Source of the DNA: GCA-2746365 sp963711255
Lineage (GTDB): Bacteria > Pseudomonadota > Gammaproteobacteria > SZUA-229
Reading direction: 5' to 3'
Assembly: GCA_963711255.1 (NCBI GenBank)
Contig: CAVQDO010000001.1
Span: forward strand, 28,508-92,507
Length of the DNA stretch: 64,000 nt
In this document: positions 52,763 through 63,900 of the stretch, one piece after another
How positions within the stretch are numbered: the first letter of the stretch is position 1
How the letters are laid out: every line of letters starts with the position of its first letter
Position numbers and translations under genes: made by a program
The notes under the pieces: model-generated
Seen by the model: the letters and a program-made list of their open reading frames with translations, nothing else
What the model was told of the DNA's origin: nothing
Database searches by the model: none

Positions 52763-53310
52763 AAGACATCACTACAAGCGGCCACCGAAAGAGCCGCCTG
52801 AACTTAATATAACGACCTTCCTTAATTTGATGGTTGTGCTTGTGCCGTTCCTTTTGATAACGGCCGTATTCTCTCGTATAACAATACTTGAATTAAGTTT
52901 GCCTACGGGTGAAGGCAGCAGCAAAACCGATAAGCCAGCAATTAAGCATTGAAGTAATTGTTCGCCAGAAAGGTCTTGAAATAGGCAATGGTAAACAGGT
53001 GCTGGCAAGATTTCCGCTACTTAAAGAAGAAGATGTTGATTTACCGGTTGAAGAAGACGGTACTAAAGATATTAGCAAGTTGTATGACCTCAAGCTGTTA
53101 TCTGAATTCCTGGTGAAAATCAAATCAAAATATCCTGACAAAACAGATGCGCTGGTATTAATGGAGTCGGATATTGAATACCGTGTATTGATTAGAATAA
53201 TGGATTCCGTTCGCGCAACCTTTGTACGCCAGGAAGGTGAAGAAGGTGAGGGCGACGTACTGCAGCAAGTTGTTTTATTCCCCGATATTTCAATCGGTGA
53301 CGCGCCATGA
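52755..53310 (+). pseudogene. ExbD/TolR-like protein, interrupted by a frameshift
   Basis: From ATG 52755 the frame encodes MARRHHYKRPPKEPPELNIT, the transmembrane helix FLNLMVVLVPFLLITAVFSR and ILELSLPTGEGSS, the usual ExbD start, then stops at 52952. The next frame, open from before 52909 to 53310, gives the periplasmic domain (LSIEVIVRQKGLEIGNGKQ, KYPDKTDALVLMESDIEYR). Joining them near 52920-52950 restores a normal 185-residue ExbD/TolR. The break is a +1 shift. It is either a sequencing error, a recent mutation or a rare frameshift site; I cannot tell which. Confidence 0.8.
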
Positions 53311-53810
53311 ATCAAAATCGGCGCATGAAGCGCATGTCGCGCAATAATAAAGGGGTAACCAGCGGCGGTTTAAATCTTGTTTCATTAATGGATGTGTTTA
53401 CTATCCTGGTATTCTTCCTGCTGGTAAATTCATCATCCAGTGATGTTATGGAGCCGCCAAAGAATATTAAACTGCCGGATTCGGTCGTTGAAGCGAAACC
53501 GCGTGAGACTGTAATTGTAATGATCACACCGACGGAAATACTGGTTCAGGGTGAACCCGTCATTAGTACCCAGGAAGTGATTGATAGCAAAGCACCAATT
53601 ATTGAAGAAGTGAAGCAGCGTTTGTTGCTGCAACAGAAAAAAGTTATCGGTATTAATACTAAAGTCGTGGCGCAAAGCAAGGAAATAACAGTGCTTGCGC
53701 ATCGAACTGTACCATTTCACCTGATGAAAAAAGTAATGGCAAGCTGTACCAGTGCGGGATACGGGAAAATATCTCTGGCTGTTGTACAGAAAGCGAAGAG
53801 TAAAGGCTGA
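53307..53810 (+). CDS. ExbD/TolR family protein
   Basis: A 167-residue single-span inner-membrane protein with a periplasmic domain. A basic N-terminus (MNQNRRMKRMSRNNKGVTSGG) precedes LNLVSLMDVFTILVFFLLVNSS, the TM helix with the conserved Asp that carries protons. The periplasmic part has the ExbD pattern. The ATG overlaps the preceding stop (ATGA). Two ExbD-type genes with one ExbB-type gene are typical of AglRQS-like operons. It is the intact copy. Confidence 0.92.
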   Translation: MNQNRRMKRMSRNNKGVTSGGLNLVSLMDVFTILVFFLLVNSSSSDVMEPPKNIKLPDSVVEAKPRETVIVMITPTEILVQGEPVISTQEVIDSKAPIIEEVKQRLLLQQKKVIGINTKVVAQSKEITVLAHRTVPFHLMKKVMASCTSAGYGKISLAVVQKAKSKG

Positions 53811-53818
53811 TATATCTA

Positions 53819-55174
53819 GTGGCAGAAGATATTAAAAAAGCGCAGGAAGTAATCAATCAGAAGATTGATGACGCCTACAATCGTCTTGAAGAACTCGAAG
53901 ATGAAGAAGTAAAAATATCGGAAGAATTAAAGCAGTTAAATAATGAGCGTCAACGTTTCGCAGTACTTAGTGAAATCAGCGATCAGCTTGAGAAGCTGGA
54001 AAAACTCGGTGGTTCATCATTATTCTGGGGCCAGGACTATAACCGTGAGGATGCCCATAGCGAGCAGAAACGCGTTCGTGACCTTATTATTAATTATGAT
54101 TCGCGTGTTGCAGAACTACAGGGCAGGCAGGCCGCACGAGAAGAATCGGTTGAAAGTCTGGCCGCAAAAATCAATGTCTTAAATGAGGATACAATAAATC
54201 TTCAGGCACGTGAAGAAGCGCGTGCTGAAGAATTTATCATTGAGCGTGAACTGGCTGATTTACCATTCCGCCCAATGAGGATGCCATGGAATGGCGACGA
54301 TGAAGATCAAAAACAGTTCAGAAAAATTTTACTGATTGTTTTATTTTTCTCGACTCTGCTTGGATTATTAATTCCGATGTGGCATATACCGATACCTGAC
54401 CGTGTAGAAGTAGTTGAAATTCCAGAGCGCCTGGCTCAACTTATTGTGCCGAAAAAAGAGCCGCCGCCACCTCCTCCCAAGGTAGAAAAGCTGGAAGAGA
54501 AAAAGCCTGATAAAGAAAAACCGAAGAAGGAAGTCAAACCTGTTCCTGAGAAAGCTAAAAAAGCCCGTAAAAAGGCCGAGCGTTCTGGTTTGATGGCGTT
54601 TAAAGATGACTTTGCAGATCTGATCGATGATACCCCCGTTGCAAAACTGGGTGCCAAAGCGAAAATTACCGGTAAGGGCAGCAAGGCGAAGAAGACTACG
54701 CGTTCTTTAGTTACTTCTAATGTTGGTGCTGCGAGCGGTGGTATCAATACTGCAGCATTAAGTCGTAATGTTGGCGGTAGTGGTGAAAGCATTGGCGGTG
54801 TTGAATTCTCACGTGTTGAGAGTTCTATTGGCAGTGATTTCTTTGGTGAAGAGCGGCCACTCAGTGATGGTCCGGGACCCTCACGTACTGATGAAGAAAT
54901 TCAGATTGTATTCGATCGTTATAAGTCTGCACTATATCGTATATACAACCGTGAATTGCGTAAGAATCCAACACTACAGGGCAAGATGGTTTTACGTTTG
55001 ACGATAGAGACTGATGGAAAGGTATCTGCGTGTACGGTTGACTCCAGCGATATGGACTCGCAGTCACTGGATAAGAAGATTGCCGAACGGGTGAAAAAAT
55101 TCAATTTTGGTGCAAAAGAGGGTGTTCCCAGCATAACTATTCTGTATCCTATCGATTTCCTTCCTGCTACCTAG
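53819..55174 (+). CDS. TonB/AgmX-like energy transducer with N-terminal coiled coil
   Basis: A 451-residue protein from a GTG at 53819. Residues 1-168 are soluble, acidic and mostly heptad-like (LEELEDEEVKISEELKQLNN). One TM helix (about 169-187, ILLIVLFFSTLLGLLIPM) is followed by a Pro/Lys/Glu-rich periplasmic linker with PPPPPP and the AgmX/PglI-type C-terminal TonB-like domain (EIQIVFDRYKSALYRIYNRELR, GKMVLRLTIETDGKVSAC, VKKFNFGAKE). TonB and TolA usually start directly with the TM helix, so the large cytoplasmic coiled coil is unusual. A strong hairpin follows, ending the operon. Confidence 0.85.
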   Translation: MAEDIKKAQEVINQKIDDAYNRLEELEDEEVKISEELKQLNNERQRFAVLSEISDQLEKLEKLGGSSLFWGQDYNREDAHSEQKRVRDLIINYDSRVAELQGRQAAREESVESLAAKINVLNEDTINLQAREEARAEEFIIERELADLPFRPMRMPWNGDDEDQKQFRKILLIVLFFSTLLGLLIPMWHIPIPDRVEVVEIPERLAQLIVPKKEPPPPPPKVEKLEEKKPDKEKPKKEVKPVPEKAKKARKKAERSGLMAFKDDFADLIDDTPVAKLGAKAKITGKGSKAKKTTRSLVTSNVGAASGGINTAALSRNVGGSGESIGGVEFSRVESSIGSDFFGEERPLSDGPGPSRTDEEIQIVFDRYKSALYRIYNRELRKNPTLQGKMVLRLTIETDGKVSACTVDSSDMDSQSLDKKIAERVKKFNFGAKEGVPSITILYPIDFLPAT

Positions 55175-55186
55175 GATAAGCATATG

Positions 55187-55236
55187 TTTTTGTTTATTTT
55201 ATTCGATAGTTTTTTATCGAATAAAATAAACAAAAA
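55187..55236. terminator. 22-bp perfect hairpin terminator
   Basis: Arms at 55187-55208 and 55215-55236 are exact complements with a 6-nt GTTTTT loop; the outer arms are A/T runs. It ends the TolQR/TPR operon and separates it from the giant gene, which therefore has its own promoter. Confidence 0.8.
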
Positions 55237-55299
55237 GCCATAAAATTTCTTTCATAACAAGCTAAATCAAGTTTAAAGACTATACTTCATTCATGTTTT

Positions 55300-55315
55300 T
55301 GTGTGAAAGATCACA
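55300..55315. promoter_or_regulatory. CRP/Vfr-like site upstream of the giant gene
   Basis: TGTGT-GAAAGA-TCACA: nine of ten core bases of TGTGA-N6-TCACA. It lies 94 nt before the GTG start, in an otherwise AT-rich leader of about 170 nt. Confidence 0.4.
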
Positions 55316-55408
55316 GCAAAATGCTGGTGATTTTTCTATCGTCAATAATTATAAATTAAAAATAAATTCAATTATTTTATTAACAAAGTTATTTTGATGT
55401 GTTAACTG

Positions 55409-58400
55409 GTGTCTGACGATAGAGAACCAATTTGTGTAAAGCGACTGCTTGCAAAATATTTAATTGCGGGCAGCGTTTTACTGTGTTCAGCCCAGAATGT
55501 TTTTGCTGATGCCAACCTGGTAACAAACAGTGCGTTTGCAGCAGCAGATTCGGCTCGTGATATTCCGGCTATTGCCTCTCCGTATATGGATAGCGGTGGT
55601 ACATGGGACGGTGCAAATGAAGTCACTAATACAGTCGGTGATACTTTTGTTTTTACCATTGACAATACGGCAGCAGGCCTGCCGGTTGATGATACGGCTT
55701 TTGATCTTGCGGTTAGCATTGATGTTGAAAGCGGTTTCAGACTGCCCGTGGCCAATTTCCCGGTTATTGTAGTAGAGGCGCCTCTGTGTCCAATCTTTCC
55801 GGTAATTACTGCGACCCAGCCTGGCGGCGCTGGTACCCCGATTGCTTTAAATATACCAGCAGATACCGATATTCTTCCCGGTTGTTCTTATAGTTTCACC
55901 CTGGGCTTAACGACTGACGATGTGGCACCGTTTGTTACAGATGGTTATTACGATGTTGATTTTGATATTAGTTATAACGTTGATGACGATGATATTAATA
56001 CCGAGTTCACCCAGACACAAACAGAAACAGCCGAAGTTCGTACTGGCGAGATTGCGATACTAAAAACAGCAGTTACCCCGATAGCCGGTGATGGTGACCT
56101 GGTCGAGTTTACCGTTTCAATGTTAGGCGCGGGCAGTGGCGGTATTTTTGATGTTGAACTGACAGATATACTTTCCTCGGACTTAAACGGTTTGCAACTT
56201 GTACCTCCAGCCAGTCCACCAGGCGCGCCGTTTCCACCTGGGCCTGGCGTTAATCAATATACTTTTGATTACATAGCTGAAGGTGAAATTGTTGATGTTA
56301 CCGTGCAGGCAACAGTGGCTGTTGATCCTGGTGCCGCAACCTGTCCGATATTGCAGAATGATGCTTCAGCAATTGAACGAACCGGTTCAACCAGCACCTT
56401 TTTTGATTCAATTCCGTTTGACCTGAAAAACCCGTTTATCGATTATACGCCACCCGATATAACCGTACCGTTTGGTGTGGCTGGTATTGATGTCACTATT
56501 CCGGTAACCAATACCGGTACCGGTGTGGCTAAAAATATTGCTATATCAGCAGCAAACCTTGCCGCATACACCATTGTTGTTGATGGTGCCTCATCGCCGA
56601 ACTGGAGTTATGCCGGTGGCGGTGTGTTTGATTACACAGGTGTTATTCCAGCGGGCGCTTCGAGAGATATTGTATTCAATGTTAGTGCTAATACCTGTCC
56701 ACCACCGGCTAACCAGAACCTGGACTGGGTACCGGCCTATCAAAATGCCTGTGGTACCGATTTTCTGCCGCCTTTACGCTACTCAACAATTGCAGTGGCC
56801 AATACACCTGATGTGACAGTAACAAAAACTGGTTCTGCAGGTGCGTTAAATATTGGTCAGGCAGGAACTTACACCATTGCAATGGGTGGAACCAATGTTG
56901 CCAACCTGCCGCTTGGCGCACCACCTAACCAGGATTTTATTGTTACTGATACACTGCCTTTTGGTGTTACCAATGCAGTAATAAATACTATACCTGCAGG
57001 AACTGAAGTGCTGGTAAATGCAGCACCATATGTTGCCGGGACACCTATCCCCGAGCTTGCAAATATTACCTGGCAGGGTGACCGGGCTGATCTAACGCCG
57101 TTCCCTTCGTTGCAAGTGGATTACGATGCTGGTTCAGCGTTAGGCTGTCCTGTTGGGCAAACCATTACCAATACTGCAACGGTTGATTATGCGCAATGCG
57201 GAATTAATAATTCTGATAGTGCCAGTTTTATCTTAAGTGAAAGTCCTGCAGGTGGCGCAATAACTAATATTTCGGTTGGTGGTGATGGAAACTTTGAAAC
57301 TGGTGCACTTGATACTAACGGTGTCTCTCGCGATGAAGCCAGAGAAGGTGAGCAGATTCCGTTTACCGTATCTTATAGTTTTCCTTTATTACCAGCACCT
57401 TTCCCAGGCACCTGGGCAGGAACAAGCTTTACAGCGGACTTAAGAAGTTCCGCTGCAACGGGTGTTCCACTAGTCCTGACCAATAATGGTAATAATGTAA
57501 ATTTACAAATAACGCGCATAAGTGATGGTGCCTCAATATGTAATTTGAATTTAAATCCTGCAGCAGACTTTACTGGTGGAGATGGTACAGGGCCATTGGT
57601 TATTACTGATCTAGGCGCTATTGCTGGTTGTGTTTTGCCGGCGAATATGGCCGACCATGACCTGGTTTTAACATATTCTGCGACATCACCTGAAGGTGAT
57701 CTCGACGGTAGTAATAATCCGCTCAATGAAAATAATGTAGGCGGTTACCTGGAAAGTACAACACTTACCGTTAATGGTGGGCCAGCAAGTTGCCTGGGGC
57801 CACTTAATACTGATTTTATACAGGCAATTAACGTCAACATTGAACGCGCTACCCTGGACCTTGCTGCAACAATTAATAACGGTAACCCAATCTCGGTATG
57901 TGAGGTTGTGCCTGCACGCTTAAACATTACCGGGCCCGCGGTAGATACGACATCTGACAATATACGTTTATTGTTTAACGATGCTAATTTTGAATTCCTT
58001 GATGACGGCATTCCTTTACCTTTTGGTTCGGGTGATGAAAATGTAGATATAACTTATGGTGGTTCAATTGCTGCTCTGGGTATGAGCGGTTCACGTGTTG
58101 CTAATGATGCGGGAAATGGTAATGGTATTGGTGACGATATTATTATGACACCCGCTTTAAATACCAGTACTGTAATAGCTGACGGTACTGTGAATTTTAA
58201 TGTACGTTTACGTGATTCTGCATTGCCGCAAACCATGGCGGCGCAACTGGATTATGACAGTAACCATACTTCGCCGAATGGCGGTGCTGCAGAAAATGAT
58301 CGGGATTACAGTATCGCGGTTAATAGTTCGCCATTTGCGGTACTTAGTGGCGACCTGAAAATGGAGTTCTTCCCACCAGCAATTATTTTGCTGGACTCAA

Positions 58401-60130
58401 CCGTGTACAACTTCCGGATTCAAATCGAGAATGTTGGAACAGGAACAGCAGTTAATGCTGTATACCGTATGACCTTACCAACGGGTATGCAATACGATAG
58501 TTCTGTACCAGCTGCAGCGACACCGGGGCCATATGATTTTACCGGCCAGACCATTGAGTGGGATTTAGGCGATATGCCAGCGGGAAGTGTTATTGATATT
58601 GATATTATTACCAGTATCAATCAGACAACCTGTTTCCAGAATCCGGGCGAAGAAATTATTTCACAGAATGAATGGGGTTGTGGAATTCCGATGATTAACA
58701 CCGCACCGCAACCACCGCTGGTGCTGGCACCAACCCAGTTAACTTTAAGGCATGATCCGAATAACAGTTTTTGTGAACTGTGTAATGAAGGTGAAATTCA
58801 CCTGTTAGTCAGTAATACCGGTGGTGTGTTGTTAACTGACGTGACAGTTACTGAAAACTTAATGGCCTCGGGTTTAACTTATGTGGCCGGGTCAACCACC
58901 TACCAGGTTGATGGCGCTGCCCCGGTTGCTGCTGCGGTTGATCCGCTACCGTTTGGGGCCAATGGTGAGTTTGTTACCTGGACAGCAACGAATATTCCTG
59001 AGCTGGCTAATTTATACAGTGCATTTAATACGGCACCCGGTACACCGCAGACTGTTGAAATCATATTCCGGGTTCAGCGAAATACTGTAGTGCCAGGCAT
59101 TACTGAAGAAGGTCTGGTAACTGATGATCGCAATATTGAAGCCACCGCCGGTTATGGTTTGTTCTGTGGGCCGCCACCACAAGCCGCCAGCAGTGGACTA
59201 TTTGAATTACCACTGGAGCAGCCTGCACCACAAATTACTTTACAGGGCCGTAACGTTGACGCGAATCAGACAGCGGCACAGTATACCGATGATGTTTTTG
59301 GCGGCGCAGCAGATGATGTTATCTGGCGACTAACCGTAGCGAATGATTCCGCCGATGCGACTGCCGACCTTGAAGACCTGCTGGTTAACAGTTTGTATGC
59401 ATTTGTTAGTGAAACCATTTTCCCACCGCTGGACAACCTGCCGAACTTTAATATTTCAGAAATATGTAACTCGGAATTTAATGCCAACCTTGCTGCCACA
59501 GGTGCATCACCGGGTGCACCGGATTGTATACCGCCACCGGGAACAGCAGTCGCAAACAGTCATGATGTAGATGATCCGTTTGGTAATCCGGGTGCTGACG
59601 AAGTTGGCGCATTTGTCGATACGCTTGAAAATGGTCAGGCTGAAATTTTCTTTGTTGGCCAGATACAGACCTTATGTAACATTACCTCTGCCAGTGCAGA
59701 TATAGAGTGGGGTTGTGAAGCGGATGGCGGTCTGGGCACCAGTCCGGGTGGCGGCATCAGTGATGTTCTACCGCCGGGTAATAATGTACCGGCAAGCGTA
59801 GTCATTTCTGATTCGCAGACCAGTGGTTCGGATGTCGATGCGGGTGATATCGACGTAGAGCATTCTATCGTTGGCAGTAACGGCTCAGCGCCACTGGGCA
59901 GTAACGGTGTGTTAGAGATCACCATCACCAATAATTCGAACGGTACGATACGAAACCTGACCCTGACCGATACCTTGCCACTCGGTTATGCGTTGGATAT
60001 CTCACAGGTGGTAGCGCCGGGTGTCAATGATGAATTACAGGCGGCGGTTGTCAACGCGCCGTTATACGGTGCTTATACCGGTATGGTCGATACCGCGACG
60101 GTCACTAATCTCGATGCTGGCGTACTTTGA
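55409..60130 (+). CDS. Giant DUF11-type repetitive surface protein, N-terminal part
   Basis: 1573 codons from a GTG at 55409; the protein continues in other frames to beyond the right edge (over 2860 codons in total). The signal peptide is LLAKYLIAGSVLLCSAQNVFA. The rest is a chain of immunoglobulin-like modules of the DUF11 type, each with a pattern such as NIGQAGTYTIAMGGTNVANL...DTLPFGV, or EITITNNSNGTIRNLTLTDTLPLGY. It is acidic and rich in Gly, Asn, Thr, Asp and Val and has few Cys and Trp. These proteins are surface or extracellular stalks and adhesins. No sortase or autotransporter domain is visible in the window. The frame breaks at about 60115. Confidence 0.85.
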   Translation: MSDDREPICVKRLLAKYLIAGSVLLCSAQNVFADANLVTNSAFAAADSARDIPAIASPYMDSGGTWDGANEVTNTVGDTFVFTIDNTAAGLPVDDTAFDLAVSIDVESGFRLPVANFPVIVVEAPLCPIFPVITATQPGGAGTPIALNIPADTDILPGCSYSFTLGLTTDDVAPFVTDGYYDVDFDISYNVDDDDINTEFTQTQTETAEVRTGEIAILKTAVTPIAGDGDLVEFTVSMLGAGSGGIFDVELTDILSSDLNGLQLVPPASPPGAPFPPGPGVNQYTFDYIAEGEIVDVTVQATVAVDPGAATCPILQNDASAIERTGSTSTFFDSIPFDLKNPFIDYTPPDITVPFGVAGIDVTIPVTNTGTGVAKNIAISAANLAAYTIVVDGASSPNWSYAGGGVFDYTGVIPAGASRDIVFNVSANTCPPPANQNLDWVPAYQNACGTDFLPPLRYSTIAVANTPDVTVTKTGSAGALNIGQAGTYTIAMGGTNVANLPLGAPPNQDFIVTDTLPFGVTNAVINTIPAGTEVLVNAAPYVAGTPIPELANITWQGDRADLTPFPSLQVDYDAGSALGCPVGQTITNTATVDYAQCGINNSDSASFILSESPAGGAITNISVGGDGNFETGALDTNGVSRDEAREGEQIPFTVSYSFPLLPAPFPGTWAGTSFTADLRSSAATGVPLVLTNNGNNVNLQITRISDGASICNLNLNPAADFTGGDGTGPLVITDLGAIAGCVLPANMADHDLVLTYSATSPEGDLDGSNNPLNENNVGGYLESTTLTVNGGPASCLGPLNTDFIQAINVNIERATLDLAATINNGNPISVCEVVPARLNITGPAVDTTSDNIRLLFNDANFEFLDDGIPLPFGSGDENVDITYGGSIAALGMSGSRVANDAGNGNGIGDDIIMTPALNTSTVIADGTVNFNVRLRDSALPQTMAAQLDYDSNHTSPNGGAAENDRDYSIAVNSSPFAVLSGDLKMEFFPPAIILLDSTVYNFRIQIENVGTGTAVNAVYRMTLPTGMQYDSSVPAAATPGPYDFTGQTIEWDLGDMPAGSVIDIDIITSINQTTCFQNPGEEIISQNEWGCGIPMINTAPQPPLVLAPTQLTLRHDPNNSFCELCNEGEIHLLVSNTGGVLLTDVTVTENLMASGLTYVAGSTTYQVDGAAPVAAAVDPLPFGANGEFVTWTATNIPELANLYSAFNTAPGTPQTVEIIFRVQRNTVVPGITEEGLVTDDRNIEATAGYGLFCGPPPQAASSGLFELPLEQPAPQITLQGRNVDANQTAAQYTDDVFGGAADDVIWRLTVANDSADATADLEDLLVNSLYAFVSETIFPPLDNLPNFNISEICNSEFNANLAATGASPGAPDCIPPPGTAVANSHDVDDPFGNPGADEVGAFVDTLENGQAEIFFVGQIQTLCNITSASADIEWGCEADGGLGTSPGGGISDVLPPGNNVPASVVISDSQTSGSDVDAGDIDVEHSIVGSNGSAPLGSNGVLEITITNNSNGTIRNLTLTDTLPLGYALDISQVVAPGVNDELQAAVVNAPLYGAYTGMVDTATVTNLDAGVL

Positions 60131-60500
60131 AAATAATACTTCACTGGATATCAGTCTGACCAGTAGCGGCGGTGTCGCACCGCAGAATAATCTAATACGC
60201 GCCGGTGATATCGTTACCCTGCGAATCAATATCATCAAGATATCCAATTTCGATATCATCGCGGATCCGGATGTAGAAGATGAACTGGCTGGCGCCGATG
60301 ATCCGGTGGTGCCGCAGAATCTGAGCAATATCCTGGATGTTACCATCCGTAATACCTGCGGCGAAGTCGTTGGCGATGTGCCTGCGGGTAACTTTACGCC
60401 TACAAAAAATCTCGATGTTGATCCATCACCTGCCGATCTTGATATTACGATCAATCGTGGTGATCCGAATAAGACCTATGTCATCAGTAATCCCGGCTGA
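60115..60500 (+). CDS. Giant surface protein, continuation 1 (frame shifted)
   Basis: The frame changes by +1 near 60110-60127: ...TNLDAGVL stop becomes ...AYFENNTSLDISLTSSGG and runs to the stop at 60498-60500 (DPNKTYVISNPG). The encoded sequence is again DUF11-like (AGDIVTLRINIIKISNF), so the two parts were one reading frame. Confidence 0.75.
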
Positions 60501-60959
60501 TACGCTGACTCTGGATGTGGAAGTGACCAATAATGGTGGCCATAATGCGAATAATCATTTTATCACCGTAACCGTGGGTGGTGGTCTGCAGGTAAACAGT
60601 GCACCAGGTGTATGTGTCCCGAGCAGTCCACCTTCAACGCCAAGACCTGTCTGGCTTCCTGTTTTACCCGCCACCGGTGAGACCTATATCTGTGATGCTG
60701 GAGCCACTATTGTACCCGGCGGTGCAGGCACACGTAACTATAGCTTCATTGTGCAAAAGCAGGGGCTGGGTGCCGACCTGACTTTCCGCGCCGATGTTGT
60801 TGGTGAGATTACACTGGTGAATACGGGTGCAGGCCTGACCTATCCGACACCGGATACCGGCACAATTAGCAACGTGGCCAATAACTATTCACTGGATTCG
60901 ATTCGCGCGCGTATTATCGGTTTTAACCTGGTGAAAACGGTTGAAAGCTGTCGTGAGCA
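60485..60959 (+). CDS. Giant surface protein, continuation 2 (frame shifted)
   Basis: From about 60485 another +1 change lets VIPADTLTLDVEVTNNGGHN follow YVISNP; the frame contains ITVTVGGGLQVNSAPGVC and GFNLVKTVESCREQ and would run on to a stop at 61029. After about 60957 the family pattern continues in a different frame. Confidence 0.7.
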
Positions 60960-63900
60960 GGCTCCTCTGCCGGCATTGTCGCAGTCAGCACAAGTGTACA
61001 GATTGGTGAAGACTGTACCTATCAATTAAGTGCCGGCTGGTTTGGTTTCAGCGCGCCGGGCTTTGGCCAGATATCCATTGGTAACATATCAATATTTGAC
61101 GATGTAGAGATAGGCCAGGGTTTCATTTCGCAGACAGAAGCAATTACTCAACCATTGAGCGGACCGTCGGTTGTCTCAAATGGTTTCAGTTCAACGCCGG
61201 TTGCAGTGGTCGCACCTAATCAGATTACGCAAGGTCGCTGGGATTACAATACGGGTTCGAATACCATCATCGATAACTTCAATATCGATATCGATGTTGT
61301 TAAACGCACACGCAATGATGACCTGAATAATTCAATACCACCCAATAATCATACTGCAATAACAACCGATACGCTTGATGTAAGTTTCGAGGTTGATTTT
61401 GATGGCGCTGGTGGTCAGCCGCCAGTGACATTTAATAATGGTTCGCCAAACTATCCGCCAGTTACTGACCGAAGGGTTAATATAACCATTGCTGAACCTA
61501 ACCTGGTTATTTCCAAGCAGGTATGTAATGAAGATACTGGCGGTGGTATAGGTGCTGCCTGTGTTATGCCCGGCCCTGGTGGAGCCTTCCGTGACATCGT
61601 ACAGGGTGATGTTAACGACATTTATTCTTACCGAATTCGAATTACCAATACGGCAGCTGTTGGTGGCACTGCTAGTAAACCTGCATTTGATGTCGTTGTC
61701 GTTGATACTTTAGACTTGTACAGTGAGGTGCTGGACCCTGCACTTGATGGCATCGATAACGATGGCGACGGTGATCCGGGCGGCATACGAGGCGGCACCG
61801 CACCAACCGGTGCACCGGCACGTACAATGACATTTAACAGCACAACAACGGCCGCACTGGCTCAGATTGATCCGGGTGTGACCGTTGATCTGTATTACCG
61901 CGTTGATCCTGATGATACGGCAGTGCCCGGTCAGTTGTTGTTAAATAACGTCGATGTTGATTACGATTCGCTCGCCGGTGCGACGGGTTTACAGGATGCG
62001 CCAACCGGGGCAAGCGGTACAGCGGCAGGTGCTCGCAGCTATCAGCTGACCGATTCTGCAACCATCGATTTGCTGGTACCGGTCGCCGATTCTGATTCCA
62101 AGTCGATAACACGTACAACTTTAACAAACCTGGGTGACACAACACTGTGTACACCGGACGCGGGTAATACCGAGTGTACCGGTATCGGCCCGGCAGCAAA
62201 TAATATTCAGAATGTCAGTATCGGTGAAGAAGTACTGTTCGAGTTGTCTGCGGGTTTGCCGGCGGCAACTTACTATAACCTGGTTATCCGCGATACATTG
62301 CCAGCGGGTATCGACTGTATCCAGGTGCCACCGGTTGGCCTGAGTGCAGACTTTACACCGCAGACTGAACCAACGATTACCTGTACTGGCACTGATGTTA
62401 TCTGGGATTTCGGTGATCGTACTGTGACAGCATTACCCTTTGCGCCACTCGATGTTACCTTTATTGCGCGCGTAGAAAATCTTGCGACATTAAATGCCGA
62501 TGAAAATGACGTACTGACCAATGGTGGTGTCAGCACCGTCGCACAAATGGAGTTTGAAGATGCGGTGGGTAATCCACAGCCACCGATTGTGCTTGGTCCG
62601 GCAACGCTGACTATTGCTGAGCCATTATTAACGGTTAATCAAAGTTTTGCTGTAGCCAATGCAGATGCCGGCGACATATTAACAGCGACGATCACGGTGA
62701 CCAATGCTGCGAGCACGCCAGCCTATCCTTCGGCACCAGCGTATAACCTGCAGGTATTAAATGACCTGCAGGGAACAGGTTTAACTTTCCAGAACGTGAC
62801 TACCTCGGTTGGTCAGCAGCCGGATAGTTTTGTAACCGGCGGCAGCGGCAATGAGCCATTATTCAGCTGGAATGCCGGCAATGCCATCTTCCCGATCCAG
62901 CCGGGTGACACGGTTACCTTTACTTATACGGTATCCGTTGATAATTCGGTACAGCCGCTGGACTCACTGAGTAATACGGTTGATATCCGCTGGACCTCTT
63001 TACCGAGTAATACTACGGTATTAAATACCATCGCATCGGCAACTGATATGCGTGAAGGCTCGGTTCCGCCTCTGGGGCTTCCTGCCGATGATTACGAAGC
63101 ATTATTTACCAATAACGCCATTAGTGTGCCGGGTGCGACGGTTGCCAAGGCGGATAATAATCCGCTGGAAGTTTTCACCATTGGTGCCAGCAAACGATTT
63201 ACGGTTACCGTGCAGTTACCTGATAGCACCATTCCGGCGCCCGGTCTTAATATATCGGATATTTTAAACAGCACTGGTACCAGTTATATTTATGACGATA
63301 CCGCAATCAACTACACCTTTAATAATATTGCCAGCGTCAATGGTGTTCCGGGTGGCGACGAAACTAACTTTACGACAGTACCGGTAAATGGTGATGCGGG
63401 AACGCTTAACTGGATAACCGGCCCGATAGTTACTGATATTAATGATGATATTGCTGGACCGGTCGTTACCCCTGAAATTATCATTGAATATAATGCGCGG
63501 GTTAATAATGATGCGACTACCGGTATTGATGTCGCTGAAATTAGTACCTTAACCAATATCGCAAACCTTGATTTTATTACCGGTACCGATGGTCCTGTTA
63601 CTGCAGGTACATTCAATGTACTGGAGCCGGTGCTTACATCAACCAAGGTATTTAGCAATATCACATCACCTGGCAACCTGCCTGATGGCGGTGATGTAAT
63701 TGAATATGTTGTTACGGTATTAAACACCGGCGCCAGTGAAGCCTTTGATCTGACTATTGTTGATACCCTGCCGGCAGAGCTTTCACTGGATGGCAGCTTT
63801 ACGCCGACTGTTTCAATAGCCGGTGCTCCTGCCTTTAATGTTTCCCCGGATACTCTGCCTGCAGGTACCTTAACCTGGGGTCAGGCACAGGTGGTGCCTA

